From: Perognathus longimembris pacificus
Taxonomy: Eukaryota; Chordata; Mammalia; Rodentia; Heteromyidae
DNA: 64,000 nt
Direction of reading: 5' to 3'
Assembly: GCF_023159225.1 (NCBI RefSeq)
Contig: NC_063162.1
Coordinates: forward strand, 101,076,094-101,140,093
A program made the position numbers and the translations under genes. Of the stretch, positions 35,074-46,731 are shown piece by piece. Under the pieces are notes generated by a model. It did not search any database. It was not told where the DNA came from and saw only the letters and a program-made list of their open reading frames with translations. Positions within the stretch are counted from its first letter, which is position 1. Every line of letters starts with the position of its first letter.

Positions 35074-35269
35074 TTTTTGGCCAGTCCTAGGCCTTGGACT
35101 CAGGGCCTAAGCATTGTCCCTGGCTTCTTTTTACTCAAGGCTAGCACTCTGCCACTTGAGCCACAGTGCCACTTCTGGACGTTTTCTATATATGTGGTGC
35201 TTGGGAATTGAATCGAGGGCTTCATGTATACGAGGCAAGCACTCTTGCCACTAGGCCATATTCCCAGCT
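35029..35269 (-). repeat. IDL-Geo SINE with (TA)n tail
   Basis: Antisense copy; tail is poly-T followed by (TA)n. TSD tttactgtatata near 35016-35028 and tttactgtatat from 35270 enclose the (TA)n. Confidence 0.93.
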
Positions 35270-35282
35270 CTTTACTGTATAT

Positions 35283-36131
35283 TTTATTTCAAGAAAAATC
35301 ACCTGGGAACCCTCCCCCTCCTACGCTTTTTAGTAAGTATCCCTCCATGCAGGGTTACTCCAGGAAGTCCTTGGCCAAGAAGTGGGGGTGTAGGAGTGGT
35401 GGTGGTCCAGGAAATTGACAGTCCTTGGAAGGGACAGAAATTCTTTGACTCATGTGCTTCAAGAACAAAGGTTTCTGAAGGAGCAGTGAAACCTGGCTTA
35501 TAGTCAAGAGGACATCTAATTTGGGATGCAAAGTCAAAATGTTACTTTGCTCAGAAGAGGACTGATCCCCAAGGACAACATCCTGTAGGAAATTTAAATC
35601 TTTCCTTATTAGGTAGGCACATGAAGCTCCTCCACATGCTCTTTTTATATGTAACTGATGACTCTTGCTTTTTTGGTGTTAGCTATCCTTGTGGTGTACC
35701 CTGGATAAAGGCACAGAACAAAAGACTATGGTATATGCTGTACACTTATTGTGGGAAATATATACTGGTGGACTAAACTTAGTTACATTGAATATAAAAT
35801 ATCAAATATGCTGAGACCATGGGGGTAAGAAAGCTGATAGCTTTGTCATACAGATGTTTTTGGCTTTTTGCTTCTAATATACCGGAGATATCTGGAATAA
35901 CTATTCAATGACTTACTGAGCAGCAACTAAGGACAGGTGAGGTGGTCTGCGTTATCAGGGCTCCACCTTCCTTCTATCTTGTTCAAGCTCATGATCTAAA
36001 AAGGTACCACCACCTGTTTCAGGCAGCATACTATAGGAATGAAACCAAATTTCTATTTATTTTCACCTACTTACAAGGATGTGGAAAATCTGTTAATCCT
36101 TGACAATCTTGCGTAAAATATGAGGGCATCA
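35283..36131. other. Intergenic, nothing recognised
   Basis: No repeat or exon-like frame recognised. Confidence 0.5.
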
Positions 36132-36421
36132 TAGCTGGGAATGGTGGCACATCCTGGTCATCTTTGCTACGTGGGAGACTAGAAGATAGTATTTCCAGGC
36201 CAGTCTGGGTAGAAAAATCCCTAAGACTCTGTCTCAATGGAAGCAGCTGGGCCTGGTGGTATCCACTTGTGTGGATCATGATCTAGGTCCACATTTAGGT
36301 AGGAAGTGATTATCTAAAAAATAATCAGTATAAAAAAAGGACTAGAGGTGCAATTCAGTAGTAGAGTGCTGACCTTGCAAGTGCAATGTCCTGAACTCAA
36401 ACCCTAGTACTGCAAAAAAAA
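36132..36421 (+). repeat. B1-B1-ID composite SINE
   Basis: First B1-like unit (gctgggaatggtggcacatc, agactctgtctcaa), second unit (gctgggcctggtggtatcca), then ID-like 3' monomer (gtagtagagtgctgacc, ttgcaagtgcaatgtcctga) and A tail. Confidence 0.8.
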
Positions 36422-38126
36422 ATAGTGAATAAAAGAGCATAATGAGAGCTGACACTATACCCTCAGCTACAATCAGTTACAGGATCTTAGTCTTCACAAT
36501 ATAGACATGTTGGATTAGATACTTCTACTGTGATGGCTATTCTATGCATTGAAGAGTGAGGTTAGTGGTATCCTTGGCCTCTGCCCACATGCAGTATCCT
36601 AGTTGTGACCATCAAGAATGCCTTTAGGTATTACCAAGTATTCCTTCAGGATGCCATCTCCACCCTCTGTTCAGCACCACTGATTGTGTACATGAACTTT
36701 GTTAATCACGAGGAAAAAAAACCCATGAGATGACTTCAGATTGATGAATTTTATGATAGAAATAAAATACAGTAAACCCAGATAGGGCTGAGATAAGCAT
36801 TTGTTACACATGTAAAAGTCTTTGGGAAAGATTGAATATGGCTTGTTCCAAGAATTGAGCAGGCAGGATGACAGATCTGGTAAGATCTCCGGTGTTTAAT
36901 CTTAACTGAAATCGGAAATAATGCAGAAACTTACATGAAGTAGGAATGGCATGATCTACATTGAAGAAAATGCATGTGCTTATATGAATGATTAAGATGC
37001 AAAACTAAATTGCCATCAAAATAGTACAAATGAGATATGATGGTAAATTGTTTGGTAGTTAGTAGAAATGGAGAAACAGTATTGAAGGCAAAAACTAAGG
37101 AAGGAGGATGGCTAAGACAACCTTTGATTTACCCATCTGACTATGAGGAAGATCAAGTGTTAAAAATAAAAAGGATGTTTTCCACACATCTTCAAATTTA
37201 GTACAGGTCTTTACAGACATGCCCTCTATATTCCTGTATTCACTTTGTGTTAACTCATATGGTTTAGGAAGCTAAAGTTGGGTTACTACTTTCACTGGTG
37301 TTTTCAGGGACATACTCCTCTCAGAAACCATGGAGGAGAATCTGTTTCTTGCCTTTTCCAGCTTCTGGGAACATCACTCCAACTGCTGCCTCTGTGTGCT
37401 TTCTTTCTCACTAGGATACTGATGACTGCATTTATGATTCAGTACCTAGGATAATCACTTCATGTCAAAATTCTTAATCATATCTTTTGCCATGGAAGAA
37501 AACATTTCCACTATTCAGGGATTAAGACAGATGTATACTGGGAGGTCTGATTTCAATCAACCAAAATTCCTGATGTGTCTGAAATTACTTGTGGCTAGAG
37601 GAGGAGGGGCGAGTACTCACTTGCATAGGGATGTCTGTGCAGATAATGTCACGTCACTAAATGAGGGAATGTTTAAAAAATGTACATCTTTATAAGTGAA
37701 TTTTCTGGATTTCTGAGAAAGGAAAGCTAAGAGGTAAAGGAATACATGAAGGCTCCATAGGCTTTAGACAAATCATTGTAGATACTGAAGTAAGATGTTA
37801 ATGCTTACAAGTACAGCTGTATTTGCACACTAGATAATGATACTCAAATGCATGGTATGTCACGTGAGGAGAGATGGGCATGAGCCATCAGCTGGGAGGG
37901 ACAGGGAGGGAAAACAACATGTAAGCTGTGGCTGGCAGGTCCAATGAGAAGGGAGTGGCATTTAAGAACTTTCCAAAAATGGGTAATGTTTAGAGATCCA
38001 GGCAAGTTTGTGACATGGGGACAGCTTCGGAAAGTAGTTACATTCAGTTCTAGCTGAAAGGTCAGAAGCAGGACTCTCACTAGAAGGGAATCCAGGTTCC
38101 CCAATGTACTGGAATAAAGAATCAAG
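36422..38126. other. Intergenic, nothing recognised
   Basis: 1.7 kb without a recognisable repeat; short open frames look random. It is a candidate area for distant regulatory sequence only by absence of repeats. Confidence 0.4.
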
Positions 38127-38275
38127 AAAGCCAGGTGCTGTTGGCTCACACTTGTAATCCTAGCTAATCAGGAGACAGAGATTTGAGGATTATAGTTTGA
38201 AGCCTGCAGGAAAGTTCATGAGATTCTTATTGCCAATCAACTATCAAAACCAGCTGGAAGTAGAGGTGAGAAAAA
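38127..38275 (+). repeat. B1-Geo composite SINE, 3'-truncated
   Basis: Left half (gccaggtgctgttggctcac, gagattcttattgccaatca) with only the first bases of Geo (gctggaagtagaggtgag). Confidence 0.82.
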
Positions 38276-38639
38276 AAGAACCAATAAAGAAGCAGGCCCT
38301 AAGGAACCAGGAATCTTTATAATCCTATTTGGGTCCAAGATGGTGCTGGACATGCAATAAGGATGACTCCTGCCAAATTCGAGAGTGCTTAGCTAGTGCT
38401 TAGGTGCTGCTTCCTCGGAATCAAAACCATAAGCACTTTCCCAAGTAGGAAGTAAGTATGCCTAACCCACTCAAGTCTGACAGAAAGGGGCAAGAATAAG
38501 TCTTTTGCTTGAATTATATTACAGCTGAAGACAAAGTTGTCATTACTAACAAGAAGAAGGAATAAATATGTAGTATAATTACATCCTGGAATATATAGTT
38601 CCTCATATAATAGGATTTGCTAAACATCACTGGAAATGA

Positions 38640-39090
38640 GAGTAATAATAATACAACTTAGAAGACAGTTTGGCACAGAGGTAAAGTACACAAACTCTGG
38701 AGTCAAATTTCTTGGTTAAACCCTGGCTATGTGCCAATGTTATCTAGTAGTTTTCCATTTTACTTTAAGAAACTGTTCAAAGTTTTGAGGCTTCTATGAA
38801 ACAGATCTGTAAAGCTGAAAGAGTAACGGCAAAAGCACTTTCAAATCCTCTTTTCAGAGTATTTGTACTCTTCTTGCTACACTATCAGAACAACTTTGAG
38901 AATCACTATTTTATCCAAATTCTTATGGTTAACCCTGACCTAAATTTTATTATTGTCATTTTGGAGATGAAGAAATGGAGGCCTTGCAAATTTGAAAAAC
39001 TTGTTCACATTCACATGATTAAGTGCTGAAGCTGGGATTTGATTTTAGTTCTGCCAATTCTAAAGCTGTGCATTCCCTCTATATTAGACT
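38640..39090. repeat. Two MIR relics in opposite orientation
   Basis: Sense MIR at about 38660-38770 (ctctggagtcaaatttcttg, ctggctatgtgcc) and antisense MIR at about 38930-39090 (ttggagatgaagaaatggag, gctgggatttgattttag). Confidence 0.65.
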
Positions 39091-39165
39091 TGATTTTTGT
39101 AGAGTAGGCAAACATCTTAAATACTCAGTATTTGTATATTTACTGATGTAGCTCTCACTTTGGTA

Positions 39166-39398
39166 CTTTAGTCCTTCTTTCCTTCCTTCCTTCCTTCCTT
39201 CCTTCCTGTCCTGGGCCTTGGACTCAGGGCCTGAGCACTGTCCTTGGCTTCCTTTTGCTCAACGCTAGCACTCTGCCACTTGAGCCACAGCGCCACTTCT
39301 GGCCGTTTTCTATCTATATATGTGGTGCTGGGGAATCGGATCCAGGGCTTCATGTATATGAGGCAAGCTCTCTTGCCACTAGGCCATATTCCCAGCCC
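39166..39398 (-). repeat. IDL-Geo SINE with (TTCC)n tail
   Basis: Antisense copy; tail is (TTCC)n at 39178-39207. TSD ctcactttggta at 39154-39165 and 39399-39410. Confidence 0.96.
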
Positions 39399-39410
39399 CT
39401 CACTTTGGTA

Positions 39411-40207
39411 TTTCTAAGTATATACTTGGAGCTATTATTTGTTCAGTTCTCTTTTATCTCAACATTCCACTTTGTTATTAATGGTGTTGTCAGCCCATAT
39501 GGGAAAACTCATATTTCTTTCTCCTTTTACAAATGTCTCCATGTATATGTTTCCTAGCAATAACTTCTGACTTTTATCTGAAATAAAATGACATACTTGC
39601 TCATTCCATCTCTACAATAAAAAATTAAATACACATGAAGTTGGTATTTAAAAAAAAACAAGAAAAAAGATCAGAGAATCAGAAACTCCAGTTGTAATTT
39701 TTGATTTTCTTTTATATTTAGGTCTTTATGACACAAGGAAGTGAATTTTCATGTCTAAACATTGAAACAAACCTAAGTCCTATTATTTCTATTACTGCCT
39801 CTATCTGTTTGGATAGAAAAATATATAATGTCTAGCTTCCAGAATACAGAAACATTTCAGAGAAACTGTATGACACCAGTGTATGTATGTCTGAGGTAAT
39901 ATTTGCATAATTGGTAACTTGTAACTACAGAAAACATTGCTTTTCTGGATGTAATACATTAAAATTTTAAATGAAGAATTCCACATTGTAAAATCAGTTC
40001 AGTGTATGACAGTTTATGCAAATAGATGTAAACTCTCTATTACTAGGTAAACTTGAAAAGGTGTAAAATTTACTATTTGTTACTGAAACAATGTCAATAA
40101 AAAAGCAGTCCAACAGGTGTGGAAGCACAGTAACAAAAATAAAATTAATATAGCTTAGTAAACCACATTACAGTACCATCAGGCTTAAAAAAACTATGAC
40201 TATTGTT
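39411..40207. other. Intergenic or BCAP29 3' flank, nothing recognised
   Basis: AT-rich, repeat-free. Could be extended BCAP29 3' UTR. Confidence 0.4.
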
Positions 40208-40728
40208 TTTATTTTTCTTTGTAGTGACCCTTGACCCTTCTTTGCAAACTCTGGTGATTCTAATCATGTATCCTTATATTCAATTTTCCTATGTGCAAAT
40301 TTGCTGATACTGAATAGTATTTTCAAACATATCATCATAAGCATCTGATTATGTAGATTATTACTGAAAATTCATCAAAGCTTTCAAAGCTATTAATGGT
40401 TTCATGCAACCTAGAATACTCTAATTTTGGAAGTAAATGGCTAATGCATTTTTCATGTTGGTAAAAGCCACCATTTACCAATATTAACAGCAATATGTAA
40501 ATATGATATTAAGCATGCTTATATATTTGTAAAGATCTGGAACACACACTTTCTATCTGAAACATTATCAAAAAATTTGATGTCAGTACTACATGACCTA
40601 TGTGTATTGTTAAAAAATGTAGGCCAGTCATAAATTTTTCAGAATTAAGTTTTAAATTTTCTATTGGCTAACATGAAAGCAAATTTATTATCTTGATATG
40701 ATGTATCACAGTCTTCTTTTAGAGAAGT
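40208..40728 (-). other. BCAP29: Probable BCAP29 3' UTR
   Basis: AT-rich, non-repetitive sequence running from the stop codon to the second AATAAA (40208-40213). No SINE interrupts it, which is notable in this repeat-dense window and fits transcribed UTR. The downstream end is a guess. Confidence 0.4.
40684..40689 (-). terminator. Possible BCAP29 polyadenylation signal AATAAA
   Basis: AATAAA on the minus strand about 40 nt past the BCAP29 stop. It would give an unusually short 3' UTR. A second AATAAA lies at 40208-40213 and would give a UTR of about 520 nt, which is more ordinary. Neither can be chosen without transcript data. Confidence 0.3.
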
Positions 40729-40764
40729 TCACTGTCCTTTCTTATTGCCTTTATCTAAACGATT
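40729..40764 (-). CDS. BCAP29: BCAP29 terminal coding exon and stop codon
   Basis: A short final exon too small to stand out as an ORF. The acceptor tcttttttcag|AATCGT is at 40764 and in frame it reads NRLDKGNKKGQ followed by TGA at 40731-40729. Human BCAP29 ends, as I remember it, in DRLERGNKKRL: same length, with identical GNKK. The two lysines at -4 and -3 keep the KKXX dilysine ER-retrieval signal typical of this family, although the last two residues differ. From the first BCAP29 exon in the window to the stop the three exons give 81 residues, the same count as human. The 3' UTR continues to lower coordinates. Confidence 0.92.
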   Translation of the reverse strand, partial: NRLDKGNKKGQ

Positions 40765-41296
40765 CTGAAAAAAGACATATAGCAAAGAGTGAGAAACATA
40801 GAAACATATTCATAGATATAAGCACTTTTTGAAAATCTTCTCTTCTGTGTCTAGTTACCAATTTTGAGAATAATCACACATGAAAATATGGACTGATGCA
40901 AGTCTCAAAATTCAAACATGATGAAGTTTTGAGTCTTGGTTGGAAAATATGTAGAAGGGGGAATGAACATTTGCCAAATCAACTTTTTCCATGTCTTAAC
41001 CCATTTTACTTGTTTCATAGGTACCTACAGGAAAACAAAATTTTTAAAATTCCACTACTACAAACCTAATTAAGATTTTTGACTTTGAATCCCAGCTTTA
41101 ACTGTTCGTTTTTTTTTAAGTTCAGTGACGGGATGTATTCTTTAACATCTCTTATTGTTTTCTGTTCACAAGGAATATTAAAATATTTTGGTTCATTGAG
41201 TTGGCATGGGGAATAAACAAAGCAGCATTTAAGAAACTATTAGCCAAGTGCCTTATTCAAAGAATGAATGTTATTATTTAAAAAATGAGATACAGG

Positions 41297-41498
41297 GCTG
41301 GGAATATGGCCTAGTAGCAAGAGTGCTTGCCTCATATACAGGAAGCCCTGGGTTCGATTCCTCAGCACCACATATATAGAAAATGGCCAGAAGTGGCGCT
41401 GTGACTCAAGTGGCAGAGTGCTAGCCTTGAGCAAAAAGAAGCCAAGGACAGTGCTCAAGCCCTGAGTTCAAGCCCAGGACTGGCAAAAAAAAAAAACC
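41297..41498 (+). repeat. IDL-Geo SINE in BCAP29 intron
   Basis: Sense full-length copy, A tail of about 12 nt. Confidence 0.95.
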
Positions 41499-41671
41499 AA
41501 AACAAGGTTTACACACCTGTTATCAAACAAGGCCCAACTCAACTCTCAGTATGGCACTTGGTATATCTGGGATGGAGTTCTTTTTCCAAGGAACTAGTAT
41601 AACAACTATTTTCTTGGGAAGGGATTACACAAGAAAGCATTTGCATCCTTTGTCAAGAATGTAGAATTTCT

Positions 41672-41865
41672 GGGCTGGAAATATGGCCTAGTGGTAAGAG
41701 TACTCGCCTCGGTATACATGAAGCTCTGGGTTCGATTCCTCAGCACCACATATATAGAAAAAGCCAGAAGTGGTGCTGTGGCTCAAGTGGTAGAGTGCTA
41801 GCCTTGAGCAAAAAGAAGCCAGGGACAGTGCTCAGGCCCTGAGTTCAAGCCCCAGGACTGGCAAA
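41672..41865 (+). repeat. IDL-Geo SINE
   Basis: Sense full-length copy. TSD aatgtagaatttct (41658-41671) and aatgtagaatatct (41866-41879). Confidence 0.96.
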
Positions 41866-41920
41866 AATGTAGAATATCTGAGGAGAAGTTTTTTTTTTTT
41901 CTTCCCCTTTTTGGTTCTCT

Positions 41921-41972
41921 CTGTGTGTGTGTGTGTGTGTGTGTGTAAGTGTGTGTGTATGTGTGTGTGTAT
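41921..41972 (+). repeat. (TG)n microsatellite
   Basis: TG repeat with a few interruptions after a short poly-T/pyrimidine stretch. Confidence 0.9.
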
Positions 41973-42571
41973 GGCTTGAGGAAATGTATTACACATTCTT
42001 TAGTAATGAAAAGAGTTATTCCTAGCTATTACAGTTATTTTTAGCTGTTACTACAATGAAGATATTAAGCAATTGACACTGGCCATAAGCAATTGAGGTT
42101 ATTATGAGGCCCTGGATTTGGTATCCAACCCTATAGAAAAAAATGTTACTGGGAAATCAATTCAGGTTAATAACTGGCACCAGAAAAGAAAAAACAAGCC
42201 TAGTACAAATGTTTACAATTAACTCTTGTTGAACTAGAAAAAGAAAGCAAATCTATGGTTCAGATTTGAGTTAATAAGAATGTGGAGTAGAACTTCATTT
42301 TTGACCTCACTTAGGCATGAATTGGCAAACAATAAAACTCAAACATTTCCAAAACTCATTTGTTTTTTTTTAGTGCTGCTATTTTTTGTGGTTCAATGTT
42401 TTTTTCCTTAAAACTTCACTGAAATTGTAATGTTCTAAGTTAGCATGTTAACAATTCTTTGTTATAATTATCTTATTTTTAGTTGCAGCATCTTGAGCCT
42501 CACCCTCCAGGTAAGTCTGGCTTCTTAGATCATTTAAGAAAGCCAAGATTAAGTACAGTCTGTTTTTTTTT

Positions 42572-42660
42572 GGGGGGGGGGGGCGCTGTTGTATTGGTAT
42601 ATGAACTTAGGGTCTGGTACTTGCCAGGCAGGTGCTTTACCACTTCACCCATGTCTTCAT
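42572..42660 (-). repeat. ID-like SINE monomer near penultimate exon
   Basis: Antisense: tatatgaacttagggtctgg, tacttgccaggcaggtgctt, taccacttcaccc. A poly-T/poly-G run forms its tail. It lies about 80 bp from the BCAP29 donor. Confidence 0.75.
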
Positions 42661-42742
42661 CCAAGTATGCCAAATTGATTTGGCACATAATCCAAATAGT
42701 TTATTTCAAAAAATTTAAGAACATAAAATTCATGTCACTCAC

Positions 42743-42843
42743 CTGAAGTTCTGAGTGTTCTTTCAAGAGTTGGTCATATTCTTTTGAAAGTCTCTCTGAC
42801 TGAACCTTCATACTCATTACATCATTTTGTGCCTTAAAAAGGG
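42743..42843 (-). CDS. BCAP29: BCAP29 penultimate coding exon (coiled coil)
   Basis: A 101-nt exon with acceptor gtattttag|CCCTTT at 42843 and donor CTTCAG|GTGAGTG at 42743. The G left over from the previous exon completes Ala, then LFKAQNDVMSMKVQSERLSK, then EYDQLLKEHSELQ, ending on a codon boundary. This is the heptad-rich BAP29/31 coiled-coil tail and matches human BCAP29 apart from a few substitutions (for example Phe for Ser in 'LSKAQ'). The downstream intron is about 2.0 kb. Confidence 0.95.
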
Positions 42844-43149
42844 CTAAAATACAAAAAAGAATGTTGCTTTCAAATATTTTCAAAATATCATAAAGTTTAT
42901 AAGACTCAGAGAACCACTATGTAGTCTTTACTTCAGTTTGCTGTAACTGTTGTGCTACTTATAGTATTGCATTCTGTCTCTAGACACAATTATTTTGTTG
43001 GATAATTTGAGAATTTTGATTTGTAGACATAATGCCCTTTACTACTGAGTATGTTACTGTGTATGTCCTAAGAACAAAATATTTTCTAATGTAAATCGTT
43101 ACTAAATTGAGGAAATTTACTATGAATACTTATTATCTTTTTATTTTGT

Positions 43150-43250
43150 GTGTGTGCTAGTACTGGGACTTCAAGTCAGGCCTGAGGCTATTCCTTAGCT
43201 GTTTTTCTCTGAGTATTTTTTTTTTTTTTTCATTTCTGGTATGATGGTTC
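43150..43250 (-). repeat. B1-Geo fragment
   Basis: Reads tactgggacttcaagtcagg, cctgaggctattccttagct in the antisense Geo order; the rest is lost. Confidence 0.45.
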
Positions 43251-43466
43251 AAACTGATCCTACAAGCTCATTCTATATTTTCCCTGAATCATCTGGGGCT
43301 CAGACATTTAACAACAGTTATCAGAAGGGTATGTTTCTGAAAAAAACCCGCTAAAGCACTTTTCTTTTCAATCTTCCTAATGATAGGTAACTATATTCTT
43401 ATAAGAACAAAAAAATCACTTTGAACACAAAGTTGGAAGTATAAGAGTATGTAAATTAGCACTTAG

Positions 43467-43468
<2 letters not shown>

Positions 43469-43526
<58 letters not shown>

Positions 43527-43565
43527 CATGGTAAAGTCCTAGGCCTGATCCTCAGAACCACGAGA
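43469..43565 (+). repeat. (TG)n of 56 nt with ID fragment
   Basis: A pure (GT)n tract at 43469-43524, followed by gtaaagtcctaggcctgatc and ctcagaacca, an ID-like fragment. Confidence 0.8.
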
Positions 43566-44887
43566 AAACAAATGCTTCTCTGATGCATGGGTGATGGGAA
43601 TCTTGGTTGCAATAAGATAAAAACAACTATGTCTTCAATCAAACCCAAAGTAGTCAGAATAGCTCGAAAAAAACCACAAAGAAAATAGATAATTCTTAAA
43701 AAATAGCTCAGGCTACTCCTGTACAAATAAACAGTATTTTAGATTCCATTCTGGTACAAAAGGAAAAGCTAAAGCACTGAAAAATGAGGCAGGAAATATA
43801 CAAGATAAGCGTGTAGTACCAAAAAGTAAAGAACTCTAAAAACAACAAAACAAAACAAAACAAAAACCCCAACCTCCCAACCAACTAAAAATCCATAATG
43901 AGGATTAAAGGAAATACTCAATGGCCCAAATCATACAACTTGTACAACACAATAATTTAATCCAAAGTACAAGATAAATATTCCTGAGTTCACACTGACA
44001 TAAATGAGTAAATAGGGTTGAGGACAAATCAATACAGGAGTAGAGACATGCCTCTTCATTTCTTAAATGTGGGCCATTAAAAGTACCTTCCTTCTTGAGA
44101 TTATCTTAAGAAGAGAGTGGGGATGCATGGAAGCAGTGATTTTATAGTACAGAAATTTAACAAGGTCAACATCAAGAGTGATACGTCATGTTAATTTTAT
44201 GTATTCTTGAAATAATGTGAAGAAATGGCTATTTATTCTTGTGACCTTCTCAATACCCACGTAATCCCAGTCTAATAATAATAGAAAAATATGAGATAAG
44301 TCCTAATAAATAAACAAAACATATAACCAGTGCTTTTCATAATTGTCACAATCATCAAGATTAAGGAAAATCTGAGGATCTACTGTAGCCATACATAATA
44401 TGGTATCCTCACTGAAATACGGGAATAGGAAAAAAAACATCTAGTGAAAACCAAGGTAATCTGAGTAAGTCATGGACATTAGTAAATAATAATGTGTCAA
44501 TATTGGTTTATCCAACTATACAATTGTGCCATATTGATATAAGACATTAATAAAGGGAAAGTGGGTGGGGGAATACGGGAATTCTCTATGTCACCTGTGT
44601 TTATGTAAAAAGCATATAAAAATCACAATGGGAAGCAAAACAATAAAAAAATACAAGATTAGAAGTAATGAAATTCACTAGACTATTTAAGTAATAACTA
44701 AGATGATTAATGATTTAGTAAATTTCTTTTTCTGAAATATAATTAATTAAAACTCATTCTGTAGAAAGTTTTCTGATGTTCTAAATTATGTTATAGTATT
44801 TAAAACATGCATTAAACAAACCAAAGTATGCTGAAAAAAATTTGGGCAGTGAAAGTTATACATGACAAAAACAGATGAAATGCAATT
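43566..44887. other. BCAP29 intron, nothing recognised
   Basis: AT-rich intronic sequence; possibly old LINE-1 (A-rich plus strand) at 43740-44640, but no diagnostic motif seen. Confidence 0.4.
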
Positions 44888-44903
44888 AAAAAAGTCAAAG
44901 TAG

Positions 44904-45102
44904 GGCTGGGGATATAGCCTAGTGGCAAGAGTGCCTGCCTCGGATACACGAGGCCCTAGGTTCGATTCCCCAGCACCACATATACAGAAAACGGCCAGAA
45001 GTGGCACTGTGGCTCAAGTGGCAGAGTGCTAGCCTTGAGCGGGAAGAAGCCAGGGACAGTGCTCAGGCCCTGAGTCCAAGGCCCAGGACTGGCCAAAAAA
45101 AA
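44904..45102 (+). repeat. IDL-Geo SINE, young subfamily
   Basis: Sense full-length copy. Exact 16-bp TSD aaaaaagtcaaagtag at 44888-44903 and 45103-45118. Confidence 0.97.
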
Positions 45103-45326
45103 AAAAAAGTCAAAGTAGAGGAACAACTTCTATGGAAAGGGTTTTAAGTCGGGGGTTGAGCATGCCATAATTCTAGCACCTGGAAGAGGGAGAGGCAGTA
45201 GAAACAAAACCAAATTTAACCTACATAAAATGAACAAACAAAACTAAAAAAGAGGGGAGGTTGAAGTTACTTAAGGAATCTAAATATCCTATGATATTTA
45301 TAATTAGAGTTCTTAAAAGTAGATTT

Positions 45327-45567
45327 TAGTTGGGTGCTAATGACTTGTGCCTGTAATTGAAGTATTCAGGATGCTGAGATCTGAGAATCATAGTTTTAAG
45401 CCAGCCAGGACAGAAATGTATGAGATTCCTACCTCCAATTAACTACCCCCAAACAGGAAGTGGAGCTGTGTTTCAAAGTGGTAGAGCCTTGAGCAAAAAA
45501 GCTCAGGGACAGCACCTAGGCCCTAAGTTAAAGCCTCAGGACTCACCAAAAACAAAAACAAAAAGTT
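45327..45567 (+). repeat. B1-Geo composite SINE
   Basis: Sense copy: gggtgctaatgacttgtgcc, link ctacctccaattaactac, Geo with ttgagcaaaaaagctcaggg and (CAAAAA)n tail. Confidence 0.92.
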
Positions 45568-45993
45568 TCTAGAATGAAATCACCAACTATCATCAAAAAC
45601 CAAAATACTAACAGAATACTAAGCGCCTTGAAAACAGTTAAGGCAAGACCTTTGCTGTTTTTATCAAGAATATGAGAGGTTACTTTTTTCCTGAACTTTT
45701 AATAAGAATATACAAGAGATTTCTATTTTCCCTATTTATGAAAGATGCAGTTATTACAGATGAAAATTGTCCTTAAGACAAGGGAGTCACCCATTCAACA
45801 ATGTATAGAAAATCTATGCATCGGGAATTTTTCAAAGTGCTTAGGAATACAGAGTATTGCTTTCTCTTTAAATTCATTTTGATAGTGGAGGAAGAAGACA
45901 CACCAATTAATAGACCAATCAATTTTACCTATTTGCATGACATGAAAGGTGTCATGCAGACAGATAAAACAGGGGAGTAAAGAATGACTCCAG

Positions 45994-46120
45994 GTGTTGG
46001 GAATATGGCCTAGTAGCAAGAGTACTTGCTTCATATACATGAAGCCCTGGCTTCGATTCCTCAGCACCACATATATAGAAAAAGCCAGAAGTGGCACTGT
46101 GGCTCAAGTGAGCAAAAGAA
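45994..46120 (+). repeat. IDL-Geo SINE, 3'-truncated
   Basis: Complete left monomer, then Geo breaks off after gctcaagtgagcaaaaga. Confidence 0.9.
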
Positions 46121-46529
46121 TCAAACTTTAGAATCCATTTTGGCTGCTTGGAGGATTCAGAAATGATATCTCAGTAGTAATAGCATATGTAGGATCCATA
46201 TTTAAAATTCCAAATGCTACTGTTCACTTAAAGAAGCCAATTAGATAGTAAAAGACTAGGGGAAGAAAAGCACAAGATGAGGCTGGGACATTCTGTTATA
46301 CTCTAATATGTTTACTAAGTAAGAGAGCCTGTAAAAAAAAGGGGGTGGGGGAAGGACCCAGCTTGAAGAAGATTCTTATTGGCTAAATCTTAAGTTAGCT
46401 TAAACAGTAAAATGTAATGCTTATAATGAATTATAACAAATATGGTCTACAAATAATTGTGAGAAAAGTTAGACTTGTCTTTACAATAGAATGGTAACTC
46501 ACAAATGAAGATAGAATCGAGAATATTAT

Positions 46530-46731
46530 GTTTTTTGCTTTTTTTTTTTGCCAGTCCTGGGCCTTGGACTCAGGGCCTGAGCACTGTCCCTGGCTTCTTT
46601 TTGCTCAGGGCTAGCACTCTGCCACAGTACCACTTCTGGCCATTTTCTATATATGTGGTGCTGAGGAATCGAACCCAGGGCTTCATGTATACGAGGGAAG
46701 CATTCTTGCCACTAGGCCATATTTCCAGCCC
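46530..46731 (-). repeat. IDL-Geo SINE
   Basis: Antisense copy. The Geo half lacks the 'cttgagcc' bases between gccac and agtaccac. Confidence 0.94.

Noticed and set aside
37462..38149. Open frames of 77-101 codons in the intergenic region
   Set aside because: No domain, no splice signals with neighbouring frames, no codon bias visible; expected by chance.
17500..40200. Possible SLC26A4-AS1 or other lncRNA exons
   Set aside because: Such a gene is expected from human synteny, but no exon can be identified from sequence without transcripts, so none was listed.
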